Origin: Ogataea parapolymorpha DL-1 | Lineage: Eukaryota > Ascomycota > Pichiomycetes > Pichiales > Pichiaceae | Direction of reading: 5' to 3' | DNA: 64,000 bases | Assembly: GCF_000187245.1 (NCBI RefSeq) | Contig: NC_027861.1 | Span: forward strand, 310,001-374,000 | Shown: positions 18,532 to 26,569 of the stretch, piece by piece | Position numbering within the stretch: the stretch's first letter is position 1 | How the letters are laid out: each line of letters begins with the position of its first letter | The notes under the pieces: model-generated | What the model was told of the DNA's origin: nothing | Seen by the model: only the letters and a program-made list of their open reading frames with translations | The model's database searches: none | Made by a program: the position numbers and the translations under genes

Positions 18532-19443
18532 TCAGTATGTCGGCAGGTCATTTTCATAATCTTCAATAAGTTCTTTCAGGTTGGCACTCAGGAAGGCGTA
18601 AAAATCCTCCAGAAACTCACGTACTAGAGAAATGCTTTGTGGGTCCATAGTCGATTGTATCACTAAATTGGGCAGAATGGCGCAAAGTCTCAGTAAATGG
18701 TTTACACCGTAAATTTGCGACATCTCAGAGTCGGGAAATTTATCTAACACCATCTTGTATTGTGTTCTTTCATGGCGGTAGAGAAGTAAGGAGCCTAATG
18801 CTTGGTTGAAATAGAGCCGTAAGCTGCGAGCAATTTCAAGCTTGTTGTCGAGCGCGGGGTCATCCTGAGAAGTTGAGGACAGTTGAAGTTGTGTAGTGTA
18901 CGCTGTTACAATGTTCGCAATGCAGTCTTTAGAAGGCAAGTGAACCAGCTTGCGCTTTTTAGTCACATTTTCCCAGTCGTCTACCAAAACGTATTTTATT
19001 GAATCGGGGATTAGGACTTTCAACTCAGCCCTTTTGGAAGGTTCTGTAAAGTTCGATGGTGCGTTGTTTGTCTGCCTAACTGTGCCTTTCAACGTAAGTT
19101 TCACTTTAGGTCGGTTAGAAACGGATGATCCAACAGATCGATGGCTTTGAACTAACTCCTTTTGCTTGATTAAGTTTTCTTTGTTATACGGCAAAATCCT
19201 TTCCGGCGTGACCCATTCATCCCACTTGGACTTCCATCCTTTGTAGTGAACAAAATAAGCCTTTGAGGATCGATATCTCTCCAGGAACGTCGGTTCTGGT
19301 GCGGTTTCAACAACATCTTTAGTTTTCTCGTCATTAAATTTGATTATCTTGGATAAGGGATAGAAAATCTTGAGTATCTTAGCTTCATACAGTAACTCCC
19401 CTTGATAAACTAGCGCTCGGTCACCAAGCTCGAACACCGACAT
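18532..19443 (-). CDS. EAF3: Eaf3/MRG15-type chromodomain protein
   Basis: The 303-residue protein has an N-terminal chromo-barrel (FVHYKGWKSKWDEWV, about residues 63-77) and a C-terminal MRG domain (from about 130, with LRLYFNQALGSLLLYRHER). In the family Eaf3 is shared by NuA4 and the Rpd3S deacetylase and recognises H3K36 methylation on transcribed genes. It is shorter than S. cerevisiae Eaf3 (401), mainly in the linker. Relative to the RSP5-DSE1-YCK3 order of S. cerevisiae, it is an extra gene in the block. The convergent WD40 gene ends 2 bp away. Confidence 0.95.
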   Translation of the reverse strand: MSVFELGDRALVYQGELLYEAKILKIFYPLSKIIKFNDEKTKDVVETAPEPTFLERYRSSKAYFVHYKGWKSKWDEWVTPERILPYNKENLIKQKELVQSHRSVGSSVSNRPKVKLTLKGTVRQTNNAPSNFTEPSKRAELKVLIPDSIKYVLVDDWENVTKKRKLVHLPSKDCIANIVTAYTTQLQLSSTSQDDPALDNKLEIARSLRLYFNQALGSLLLYRHERTQYKMVLDKFPDSEMSQIYGVNHLLRLCAILPNLVIQSTMDPQSISLVREFLEDFYAFLSANLKELIEDYENDLPTY

Positions 19444-19538
19444 GATTTAATAGTTTGGTGCGTGATGAAGAATCGAATATTATTGTCGCGATCAGAAATT
19501 TTCGAAATTTCGTCTCATCATTCTACCTCTATTATACA

Positions 19539-20846
19539 CTACAGACAACAACAGAACACGCTCTTGAAAAAGCCAAAAATTCCTTCCGGAATCTCTTCTG
19601 TGTCCTGCTGATACGGATCTCCTGAGGAGTCGTAATGGCCGTTAGCAGCTCCCAGAAGAAGCCGAGTGTTCTCATCCACTTTCGACCGTGGTTGACTCTC
19701 GTGTGGATCGCTTTTCGTATGCTGTGAAACGCGCCGCGTTGGAGCGAAAGCCTTATTTGACTTGTGTTGTCTGCTAGCATGGTGATTGTTAGACCCGTAT
19801 CCATTGAGATTAGTTTTCCTGTTTTTATTCCAATCCCAGCCTTTCCCATCGTTCAGCTTCATCCAGTCGTAATAGCCATCGTCCACCTCGCCGATGTCCT
19901 CTAGCGCGGCATCCATCAACGATATGAGATACTCGTAATTAGGCTCTTCTTCGAAGCGCAGGTTGCGAGCATATGTGAGGTAGTCTGCGAACGATTTCGG
20001 TAGTTTATGACAGAGCTGCTGAATTGAAGTGGCCTGCTTTTTCTCCCCGATCTTTTCATACTTCATCTTGTTCGTAGGTGCCTTGAGCCCTTGCCACGGG
20101 AGCTCCCCTTTCAAAAAATACAGAAAAACATGACCAAGAGATTCCAAATCGTCTCGTCTCGATTGTTCTCTTCCCAGATGCGTGTTGATAGACATGTACC
20201 GTGCAGTGCCGCTTAGCGACTTCCGTTCTCTATACGGTATATGCTGTTTGGTGACAGGATTTCTGTATTGCTTGATCATTCCAAAGTCCACCAAATATAT
20301 CAGATTGTCGTCAGAGGTTGCGCCAATAAGAAAATTGTCGGGTTTGACGTCGCGATAAATGAGATCATTCTCATGAACAAATTGAATTCGTTGAATCATC
20401 TGCTTGGCCACCTGTGCCACCGTTTTGACGCTGAATCTTCTACCACACCACTCGAACAAGTCTTCCAGCGAGGGTCCGAGTAGTTGTATTATGAGTATGT
20501 TGTAATAACCTTCTTGACCAAAATAGTACACCTTCGGAATACCCTCAATTGAAAGATAGTGATGGTTGTCGTTCTCAGGTCCATCGCGCAGGTAATTGTT
20601 TATGGCACTGTTAAGAATCTTGTACGCTTTGAACTCGTCCTTAAGCTGCGGGGCCTCAGACTTTCGGCTCTCAAACTTTATCGCCACCGGTTGGTTATCT
20701 CTCAGCAAATCATAGCCCTTGAAGATGATACCGAAAGAGCCTTCGCCTATTTTTTGTGCAATTTGATAGTGTGAGGCTATTATGTTTCTATTCACCTGTT
20801 GAGTAGTATTGGCAGAACCCGATCTTTTATGTTGCAAGGCTGACAT
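19539..20846 (-). CDS. YCK3: Yck3-type casein kinase I, lipid-anchored
   Basis: The 435-residue protein is a casein kinase I. It has a glycine loop IGEGSFGIIF (33-42), lysine K57, YRDVKPDN with catalytic D166, DFG at 187-189 and the CK1 marker RKSLSGTARYMS. FEWCGRRFSVKT and YYDWMKLNDGKGW identify the Yck3 branch, which phosphorylates vacuolar fusion and AP-3 pathway proteins on the vacuole. The tail ends FFKSVFCCCL, with three adjacent cysteines (432-434) for palmitoylation; S. cerevisiae has a longer cysteine run. The linker between kinase domain and tail is short, hence 435 rather than about 524 residues. Confidence 0.96.
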   Translation of the reverse strand: MSALQHKRSGSANTTQQVNRNIIASHYQIAQKIGEGSFGIIFKGYDLLRDNQPVAIKFESRKSEAPQLKDEFKAYKILNSAINNYLRDGPENDNHHYLSIEGIPKVYYFGQEGYYNILIIQLLGPSLEDLFEWCGRRFSVKTVAQVAKQMIQRIQFVHENDLIYRDVKPDNFLIGATSDDNLIYLVDFGMIKQYRNPVTKQHIPYRERKSLSGTARYMSINTHLGREQSRRDDLESLGHVFLYFLKGELPWQGLKAPTNKMKYEKIGEKKQATSIQQLCHKLPKSFADYLTYARNLRFEEEPNYEYLISLMDAALEDIGEVDDGYYDWMKLNDGKGWDWNKNRKTNLNGYGSNNHHASRQHKSNKAFAPTRRVSQHTKSDPHESQPRSKVDENTRLLLGAANGHYDSSGDPYQQDTEEIPEGIFGFFKSVFCCCL

Positions 20847-21047
20847 AGATTGAATTAGGTGTTCATAACAATCACGGCTTCTTAGACTACTAACTCAATC
20901 GTAACTAATGCTTTTTCCTGGTTTTGTTTCTCCTCCTTTTATCTGTTGATATACTCAATCATTTCTCGCCGCAGAAAAATTTTATGGCGCTGGTGCACGG
21001 ATTAACTAGGTGGAAGCTAGGATGGATGTAGCATTATATATCTAAGA

Positions 21048-22202
21048 TCATCTAAATCCAGCGACTTTGAAAGCTTGAGCAAGGTCTTCGATCAAGTCGT
21101 CTGCGCTTTCAATACCTGCGCATAACCGAATCAGGTCTTCAGGGAACTCTCTTTCCTTTCTGGTTTCCGCAGAAATCGATGCATGACTCATCAAGCATGG
21201 AAGAGAGATCAGTGAAGCCACATATCCAAACGACACTGTAACAGAGTATAGCTCACAAGCCGCAATGATTCTCTTACTAACAGCCACATCTCCCGTTTCA
21301 AAAGACAGCACTGCTCCGGTACCTTTACATTGTTTCTTGTGGAGCTCGTATTGTGGATGAGATTCCAACCCTGGATATCTGACCTTTATATTTTGCGACT
21401 CGAGCCACTTTGCAATTTTCATTGCGTTCTCCTGCTGTCTTTCAACCCTCAATGCCAATGTCTTGAGGCCTCTGAGCAGCAGCCAAGAGTCGAAAGGTGC
21501 AATACCAGCACCTGTAGCGTTGATAACAAAAAAGATCTTTTTGGCCAACTCATCACTGTTGGTTGCAATCACTCCAGCCATAATGTCGTGATGTCCATTC
21601 AAATACTTTGTTGCAGACTCGTATTGGATATCAGCCCCCAGCTCCAAAGGAGACATGAACAGCGGCGTCATCATGGTGTTGTCGAAAACAACCACACAAT
21701 TCGGATTTTGCTTGTGGGCGTGATCTGCAATGGCCTTAAGATCACAGATCTTGATGAGAGGGTTAGTTGGGGATTCCAGGACGACCATCTTTGTGTCCTT
21801 TGTTATTTTGGAAGTGATGAGCTCTAAATTTGTAGTGTCATAGTGACCCACCTTGATGTGATTGAAAGTTTTAATATATGTCAACAGTCTGTCAGTTCCA
21901 CCGTAAAGATCATCGCCAGCGACAACTTCGTCACCCGGGTTCAAACTTCTTACAATAACATCCAAAGCAGCCATTCCAGAATTCAAAGCATAGACATGCT
22001 TGGCTTTCATGATTTTGGACAGGTGGTTCTGCAGAGCTGAACGAGTAGGATTTCCCGACCTGGTGTAGTCATACGGACCCATTTCGTCAAGGTCTTTGGC
22101 CTTGAAAGTTGCAGACATGTATGCTGGAGTAATTGAGGCATTGTGGGTGTTCGTGTCGTCCACGTGCACAAGTTCTGTTTCAAGCGATAGTTTCTTAGTC
22201 AT
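21048..22202 (-). CDS. STR3: Cystathionine beta-lyase, Str3-like (PLP enzyme)
   Basis: The 384-residue protein belongs to the Cys/Met-metabolism PLP enzymes (fold type I). The PLP lysine is K199 in ESATKYLNGHHD, preceded by the VFDNTMMTP strand, and YDYTRSGNPTR supplies phosphate contacts. The best reading is cystathionine beta-lyase, which makes homocysteine from cystathionine. Gamma-lyase or gamma-synthase members are close relatives and cannot be fully excluded. Nearby YGL185C-like, COX4, RPS26, CDC55 and COX13 genes are also near STR3 (YGL184C) in S. cerevisiae. The last residues are GFR, with no peroxisomal SKL-type signal, unlike S. cerevisiae Str3 as I remember it. Confidence 0.85.
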   Translation of the reverse strand: MTKKLSLETELVHVDDTNTHNASITPAYMSATFKAKDLDEMGPYDYTRSGNPTRSALQNHLSKIMKAKHVYALNSGMAALDVIVRSLNPGDEVVAGDDLYGGTDRLLTYIKTFNHIKVGHYDTTNLELITSKITKDTKMVVLESPTNPLIKICDLKAIADHAHKQNPNCVVVFDNTMMTPLFMSPLELGADIQYESATKYLNGHHDIMAGVIATNSDELAKKIFFVINATGAGIAPFDSWLLLRGLKTLALRVERQQENAMKIAKWLESQNIKVRYPGLESHPQYELHKKQCKGTGAVLSFETGDVAVSKRIIAACELYSVTVSFGYVASLISLPCLMSHASISAETRKEREFPEDLIRLCAGIESADDLIEDLAQAFKVAGFR

Positions 22203-22697
22203 TGGAGAAAGCAGTTCGAAATTTCAAAAAGTAAAGCCCGACGCGATGAGGTAAGTAATCCTAAATTTTTGGGTAGTATAAAATCCAACTCAATAAACTC
22301 ACTGATATTTGGATGTATAGTTTGTTTTCAGCGTGAAATAAGGTACCGTTTGATGAGCTCGATAAGTCCAGGAGGCAATATATGAAAGGTTTTGATTCTA
22401 CCGCCTCAATGTGATTTGAGTCCCCGAAAAAGAATCTTGTTTTATATTTTGTTCTAGGCGAAGGCAGGGAGAATACATCTCTATTTATAATCAACACTAG
22501 GAGGTGGAAGAGTGCCCCAAAGTGAGTCATATTAGGAGCCATTGCATCTAATGATTCAATTCTTATGCATGATGCTCATAACGTGCTGATGATGCCGTGT
22601 GTTCTTAAGTTGTGTAGCATGGCCCCCATATTTCCGATTAGCTAATCAAGTGTGTAAATTTTATGAATTACCCCATCTTTTGTTGCAACTCCAATTC
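22203..22697. other. 495-bp divergent promoter region between STR3 and the complex I 24 kDa gene
   Basis: No supported gene. A 93-codon minus-strand frame (22261-22542) is open but shows no domain or family resemblance. A GTAAGT at 22252-22257 follows a short ATG codon pair on the plus strand, but no convincing acceptor pairs with it. No clear sulphur-regulon or TATA motif stands out. Confidence 0.5.
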
Positions 22698-23402
22698 ATG
22701 TTTCTCTCAAGATATACACGTCTGAGCATTTCAAAGCGCCCCTTTATAGGCCGCGGACTTCACATTGTTGCAGTTCATCGGGACAATCAGCACAACAACC
22801 AAAAGATGAAGTTTGAGTTCACTCCCGAGAACAAAGAGCTCGCTAAGGAGATTGTGAAGAGATATCCGCCGCAATACAAGAAGTCCGCAGTCATGCCTTT
22901 ACTTGATCTAGGACAAAGACAGGCGGGGTTCACTTCAATCGCTGTCATGAACCACGTAGCCGAGCTCCTCGACATGCCGGCTATGAGAGTGTACGAAGTT
23001 GCCTCCTTTTACACTATGTACCATAGAGAGCCAGTTGGAAAGTACCATATACAGATTTGTACAACCACGCCTTGCCAGCTGTGCAATTCGGATTCAGTCA
23101 TTGAGGCAATCATGAAACATTTGAACTTGCAACCAAATCAGACTACCCCAGATGGGTTATTTAGTCTCGAGGAGGTTGAGTGCCTGGGTGCGTGTGTCAA
23201 TGCTCCGATGATGCAGATCAATGATGACTACTACGAGGATTTGACTGCCGAGTCCGCTGTGGAGATCCTGGAGGCATTAAAGTCCGGAAAAGACGTTCCT
23301 ATTGGAACAACCAAAAGGGAATCCTGTGAACCGTTTTCAGGGCCAAAGGTTTTAGTCAATGAGCCACTGGATGTCTCCACTCTCACTCGCAGCGATCTGT
23401 AG
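22698..23402 (+). CDS. NDUFV2: NADH:ubiquinone oxidoreductase 24 kDa subunit (NDUFV2/NUHM)
   Basis: The 234-residue protein is the complex I N-module subunit carrying the 2Fe-2S cluster N1a in the mitochondrial matrix arm. The ligand cysteines are present as C121 and C126 (CTTTPC) and C162 and C166 (CLGAC). The ATG at 22698 gives a basic, Arg/Ser-rich mitochondrial presequence before [19 protein letters not shown]; the frame is open further upstream but without matching sequence. Complex I is absent from S. cerevisiae, which excludes that lineage. The gene sits between STR3 and a YGL185C-like gene and converges on the latter. Confidence 0.96.
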   Translation: MFLSRYTRLSISKRPFIGRGLHIVAVHRDNQHNNQKMKFEFTPENKELAKEIVKRYPPQYKKSAVMPLLDLGQRQAGFTSIAVMNHVAELLDMPAMRVYEVASFYTMYHREPVGKYHIQICTTTPCQLCNSDSVIEAIMKHLNLQPNQTTPDGLFSLEEVECLGACVNAPMMQINDDYYEDLTAESAVEILEALKSGKDVPIGTTKRESCEPFSGPKVLVNEPLDVSTLTRSDL

Positions 23403-23440
23403 CTTCCTGTGGCCTATTTATATATTTATTGACTATTAAA

Positions 23441-23492
23441 TTTAAGATTTCTAGATATTTAAGATTTCTAGATATTTTAAGATTTTTAGATC
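23441..23492. repeat. Three tandem copies of a 17-bp AT-rich unit between convergent genes
   Basis: TTTAAGATTTCTAGATA occurs exactly at 23441-23457 and 23458-23474, followed by a diverged copy (TTTTAAGATTTTTAGAT, from 23475). The repeats fill the space between the stop codons of the complex I gene (23402) and the dehydrogenase (23494). Confidence 0.85.
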
Positions 23493-23493
23493 T

Positions 23494-24597
23494 TTAGTTT
23501 TGCAGATTTTCTATTTTACCGTGGAGCAAGTACTGTGTGATGTTTCTCAAGCAGAAAATGGCTGTCTGATCGAAATTTTCACTCGTTGCCGATCCCACAT
23601 GAGGAGTCAAGGACATATCTTGTCTCTCACAATGGTGAACCAACGGCTCTTCAGGGAACACGTCCAAACCCACAAATCCTATATGCCCATCCTTCAGTCC
23701 TTGTATCATATCTTTGTCATTGATGAGGGACCCACGGCCAACATTAACAAGAATAACACCTTTCTTCATCAACTGAATGACATCCTTATTGATCATGTTG
23801 ATCGACTGTGGAGTCGCAGGAAGACAAAGAACTATACAATCTGATTCGGCTGCCACATCATGAATCCTGGCTGCGTAGCGCACTTTGTAGCCCAATTGAG
23901 CCTCCTCCTCAAGGGAAAGCTTGTTCCTTTTGATATAAATGATGTTCATACCTAGACTGGAAAGTCTCGTCCCCACTTCTTTACCAATTGCCCCAAAACC
24001 TACGATGGTTGCAGTTTTCCCCACGGGCGAGTGGACATCAATGGTCCCCACATGATGTCCAAAACAGTACTTCGACTTCTTGCTGTGGTCAAGGACAAAC
24101 ACCCCGCTCTCAGCGTCGAAATTCTTTACATTTCCCAAAAGCGAGCGGGCCTCGATTGTATGCGGGTTTTGGCGGAGAGTGGCTTCAAACAAGCCAAACT
24201 TTCGAAATCCATTCAAGACATGGTATAGGACAGTTTCTGCCACTGCAGGAGCACCATAAGTTGGCGAATTGCAAAACTTGATTCCTCTTTCACGTAAAGC
24301 TTCCAGATCTAATCCACCAAATCCTGCAGAACAGACGGTGATCAATTTCAACGATGAGGGCAGCTTGGCCACTAGCTCTTTATCCAGATTTCCAATCTTC
24401 CCAAGGGGAGCCCATGCACCGTAAATTGCCTCGATATTGTGTAATTTGGTTTTCAGATCAGAAACAAACTGTTCTCTAGAGACTAGCTCATAGAATACGA
24501 CATCAAATGTTTTCGTGAACTCTTTAAATTCTGGCAAATTCTCATTTAGACCTCCGAAGAAAGCGACGAGAGGCTTTGTACTGCGCTTTTCAGTCAT
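23494..24597 (-). CDS. D-isomer-specific 2-hydroxyacid dehydrogenase (YGL185C-like)
   Basis: The protein is an NAD(P)-dependent 2-hydroxyacid dehydrogenase of the GOR1/YGL185C type. It has a Rossmann motif GFGAIGKEVG, a conserved GRGSLIND segment and catalytic-region HVGSAT. A roughly 30-residue extra segment lies between the catalytic and coenzyme domains. Two in-frame starts exist. The ATG at 24597 gives 367 residues and leaves 111 bp after COX4. The ATG at 24690 adds 31 basic, amphipathic residues (MKFARNLSIFIQIFTKK...) that look like a mitochondrial presequence but leaves only 18 bp. Both forms may be made. Substrate is not certain: glyoxylate or hydroxypyruvate are guesses from the family. 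Location between STR3 and COX4 matches YGL185C. Confidence 0.85.
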   Translation of the reverse strand: MTEKRSTKPLVAFFGGLNENLPEFKEFTKTFDVVFYELVSREQFVSDLKTKLHNIEAIYGAWAPLGKIGNLDKELVAKLPSSLKLITVCSAGFGGLDLEALRERGIKFCNSPTYGAPAVAETVLYHVLNGFRKFGLFEATLRQNPHTIEARSLLGNVKNFDAESGVFVLDHSKKSKYCFGHHVGTIDVHSPVGKTATIVGFGAIGKEVGTRLSSLGMNIIYIKRNKLSLEEEAQLGYKVRYAARIHDVAAESDCIVLCLPATPQSINMINKDVIQLMKKGVILVNVGRGSLINDKDMIQGLKDGHIGFVGLDVFPEEPLVHHCERQDMSLTPHVGSATSENFDQTAIFCLRNITQYLLHGKIENLQN

Positions 24598-24708
24598 TTT
24601 TCTTCGTCGCAACAAGGCCCAGTTAGAAAGCAATTTACTTTTTTTCGTGAATATCTGTATAAAGATGGAAAGATTTCTGGCGAATTTCATATTATAACAT
24701 ATCTATAC

Positions 24709-25173
24709 TTAGTGGTGGTGGCCTTCTCCAGTTCCCAAATACTTCAATTTGTACACGGAACCGCACTCCCAACATCTGGCAACCTTCTCCACGGTAGGCT
24801 TGAGCCACATGATCTCATGAGAGCCAGCAGGAGAACCGGTGCATCCAACATATCTGTAGTCGTCGTACGAGTTCACAACGATTGGGTCGGCCAAGGTACC
24901 TTTTCTGGAAGAGTCAAGAGGCTCGTTCTCGAAAACCTCAACACCCTCCAGCTTACCAAGTAATTCAAGTCTTTCAAGACCAGTAGCTTGTTCCAAATCC
25001 GTAGGAACGGTACCTGGTTGAGCACCAGGACCAACTAAGTCGTACTTGTCAACAACTTCACTAAGGCTTTTGGCTGTCTTAAATTCCTTTGGAGCCTGCG
25101 ATGCATTTCTGGCAATGACAGAAGTGGAGAAGAGTCTGGCCGGTCTGGCTAGTCGGATGGTTTGTCTTAACAT
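24709..25173 (-). CDS. COX4: Cytochrome c oxidase subunit 4 (COX5B family)
   Basis: The 154-residue protein is yeast Cox4, the zinc-binding matrix-side subunit of complex IV; S. cerevisiae Cox4 has 155 residues. An Arg-rich mitochondrial presequence is followed by LVGPGAQPGTVPTDLEQATG. The C-terminal zinc-site region contains CTGSPAGSHE and RCWECG, ending in histidines. It lies tandem and just upstream of the 2-hydroxyacid dehydrogenase and diverges from RPS26, a conserved neighbourhood of YGL187C. Confidence 0.97.
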   Translation of the reverse strand: MLRQTIRLARPARLFSTSVIARNASQAPKEFKTAKSLSEVVDKYDLVGPGAQPGTVPTDLEQATGLERLELLGKLEGVEVFENEPLDSSRKGTLADPIVVNSYDDYRYVGCTGSPAGSHEIMWLKPTVEKVARCWECGSVYKLKYLGTGEGHHH

Positions 25174-25813
25174 CTAGAAAGTTAGCACGAGAATTCTGGC
25201 AAGTATGACCTGTGATAACCTGTGATCAGCGAGCCAGGCCGGAAGTACCTACCTTGATTGTAATTCGATACAACTAATTGTTTTTTTATAATTTTATATT
25301 GTCTTTAACTGGTTGGCTTCCTCGCGAATCCCTGGTAGGCCACCACGTAAAATATATTTTCACCCGGTGTAGTGGCACGATTCACGCTAGCCAATTAAAT
25401 GCGTAATATTAGAACATATGAACACCCTTACACGCTGATGGGGACTCGCGAACCTTTCGCAGGTTTGACAATTTTTCAGAGAAAACAGGATATCACGTGA
25501 TGTCTACCGGGGTCAGGTTTTCCCTTGCAATATTAATTTTGTCCGCCCAGCAGGCCGTCCACTTACCGGGCGTCGGGATAAAACTCGCGGTGTTTTGGTC
25601 AGGGCACCCGGTGGGAGCACCTGCGACGAATTTTTCATTAAATTTTTCATATTTTATTTTATAGATACTAGTGCAAGTAAGTAACTACTGCTGAAGGAAT
25701 ACTCTGCAACGTTCAATAGCAGGATAGCCATACCAAGTCAACAATCTAGAAATTGGTTCTTCCCACCTTTGAATCATTGCGTATTCCATCTTAGTATATT
25801 CTAACCATTCAGC
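25174..25813. promoter_or_regulatory. 640-bp divergent promoter region of COX4 and RPS26
   Basis: The region holds a perfect TCACGTGA palindrome at 25493-25500, the core of a Cbf1-type E-box. It also holds two copies of CACCCGGTG (25361-25369 and 25605-25613). A TATA-like stretch lies at about 25645-25665. GTAAGT at 25677 and TTCTAAC...CAG at 25799-25812 could bound a 5' UTR intron of RPS26. Function of these sites is inferred from similarity to known yeast motifs only. Confidence 0.5.
25677..25812 (+). other. Candidate 136-nt intron in the RPS26 5' UTR
   Basis: GTAAGT (25677-25682) would be the donor. TTCTAAC at 25799-25805 and CAG at 25810-25812 would be branch point and acceptor, one base before the ATG. 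The signals match those of the coding introns in SMC3 and the WDR68 homolog. Yeast ribosomal protein genes often carry such introns, but the upstream exon would be short and no transcript is available. Confidence 0.4.
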
Positions 25814-26176
25814 ATGCCAAAGAAGAGATCATCCAACGGAAGAAACAAGAAGGGTAGAGGACACGTCAAGCCAGTCAGATGTGTCAACTGCTCCAGATGT
25901 GTCCCTAAGGATAAGGCCATCAAGAGAGTCACTATCAGAAACATGGTCGAGGCTGCTGCTGTGAGAGATCTGTCTGAGGCTTCCGTCTACGACGAGTATC
26001 CACTGCCAAAGCTGTACCACAAGCTGGCTTATTGTGTCTCATGCGCTATCCACGCCAGAATTGTGAGAGTCAGATCTAGAACCGACAGAAGAATCAGAAC
26101 TCCACCAGTCAGACAAAGATTCAACAGAGAAAGAAGAGTTTCTCCTGCTGACGCTGCTAAGAAGGCCACTGCTTAA
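25814..26176 (+). CDS. RPS26: 40S ribosomal protein S26 (eS26)
   Basis: The 120-residue basic protein matches eS26 along its whole length (S. cerevisiae 119). It begins [17 protein letters not shown] and has the zinc-site cysteines in RCVNCSRC and YCVSC. It lies at the mRNA exit channel of the small subunit. CTG codons encode conserved leucines (for example in PLPKLYHKL), which supports the standard genetic code. Codon use is strongly biased, as expected for high expression. Confidence 0.98.
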   Translation: MPKKRSSNGRNKKGRGHVKPVRCVNCSRCVPKDKAIKRVTIRNMVEAAAVRDLSEASVYDEYPLPKLYHKLAYCVSCAIHARIVRVRSRTDRRIRTPPVRQRFNRERRVSPADAAKKATA

Positions 26177-26569
26177 ATTGTGTTGTAGAAGTGCTGATGT
26201 ATAGCGTACAGTAATGATATGTTGATAAAATATAGGACAGTAGGTTGTTAACGGTATGGATGGTTGCGGTGTTATGTTCTGAAGTCAATTAAACATCTTT
26301 ACACCGATATTTATGGGTATTGCAAGCAAAAAATTGTACTGGATTCCAAGCGGACCTAAACTATTAGAGGGGCAATCATAGAAGGCGGGCTGCAAGCATT
26401 TTATTAGCGATTACACTATTTGGTGTGTTTTCTACAGATATTTACAAAAGCATTACTCATAGTGGCAAGTCAAAATACAAACCGCATTCCTGCTGTCAAT
26501 TGATTTGGGGCATCCACTGTTTTTTTTTGCTGAAGCATCAATAGGTAGTTCACTCACATAGAGCCAGAT
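26177..26569. other. 393-bp spacer between RPS26 and CDC55
   Basis: No gene seen. It should contain the RPS26 3' UTR and the CDC55 promoter. A T-run at 26520-26529 lies about 40 bp before the CDC55 ATG. No other recognisable motif. Confidence 0.6.

Noticed and set aside
21843..22040. Long open frames antisense to STR3, TOP1, the mannoprotein and other genes
   Set aside because: They are explained as shadows of biased codon use in the real genes; none has its own family resemblance.
22252..22300. GTAAGT after a short ATG as a hidden first exon of the complex I 24 kDa gene
   Set aside because: No acceptor joins in frame, and the ATG at 22698 already gives a good mitochondrial presequence.
22261..22542. 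93-codon minus-strand frame between STR3 and the complex I gene
   Set aside because: No domain, no start-context support, and it occupies a divergent promoter; recorded only as an open frame.
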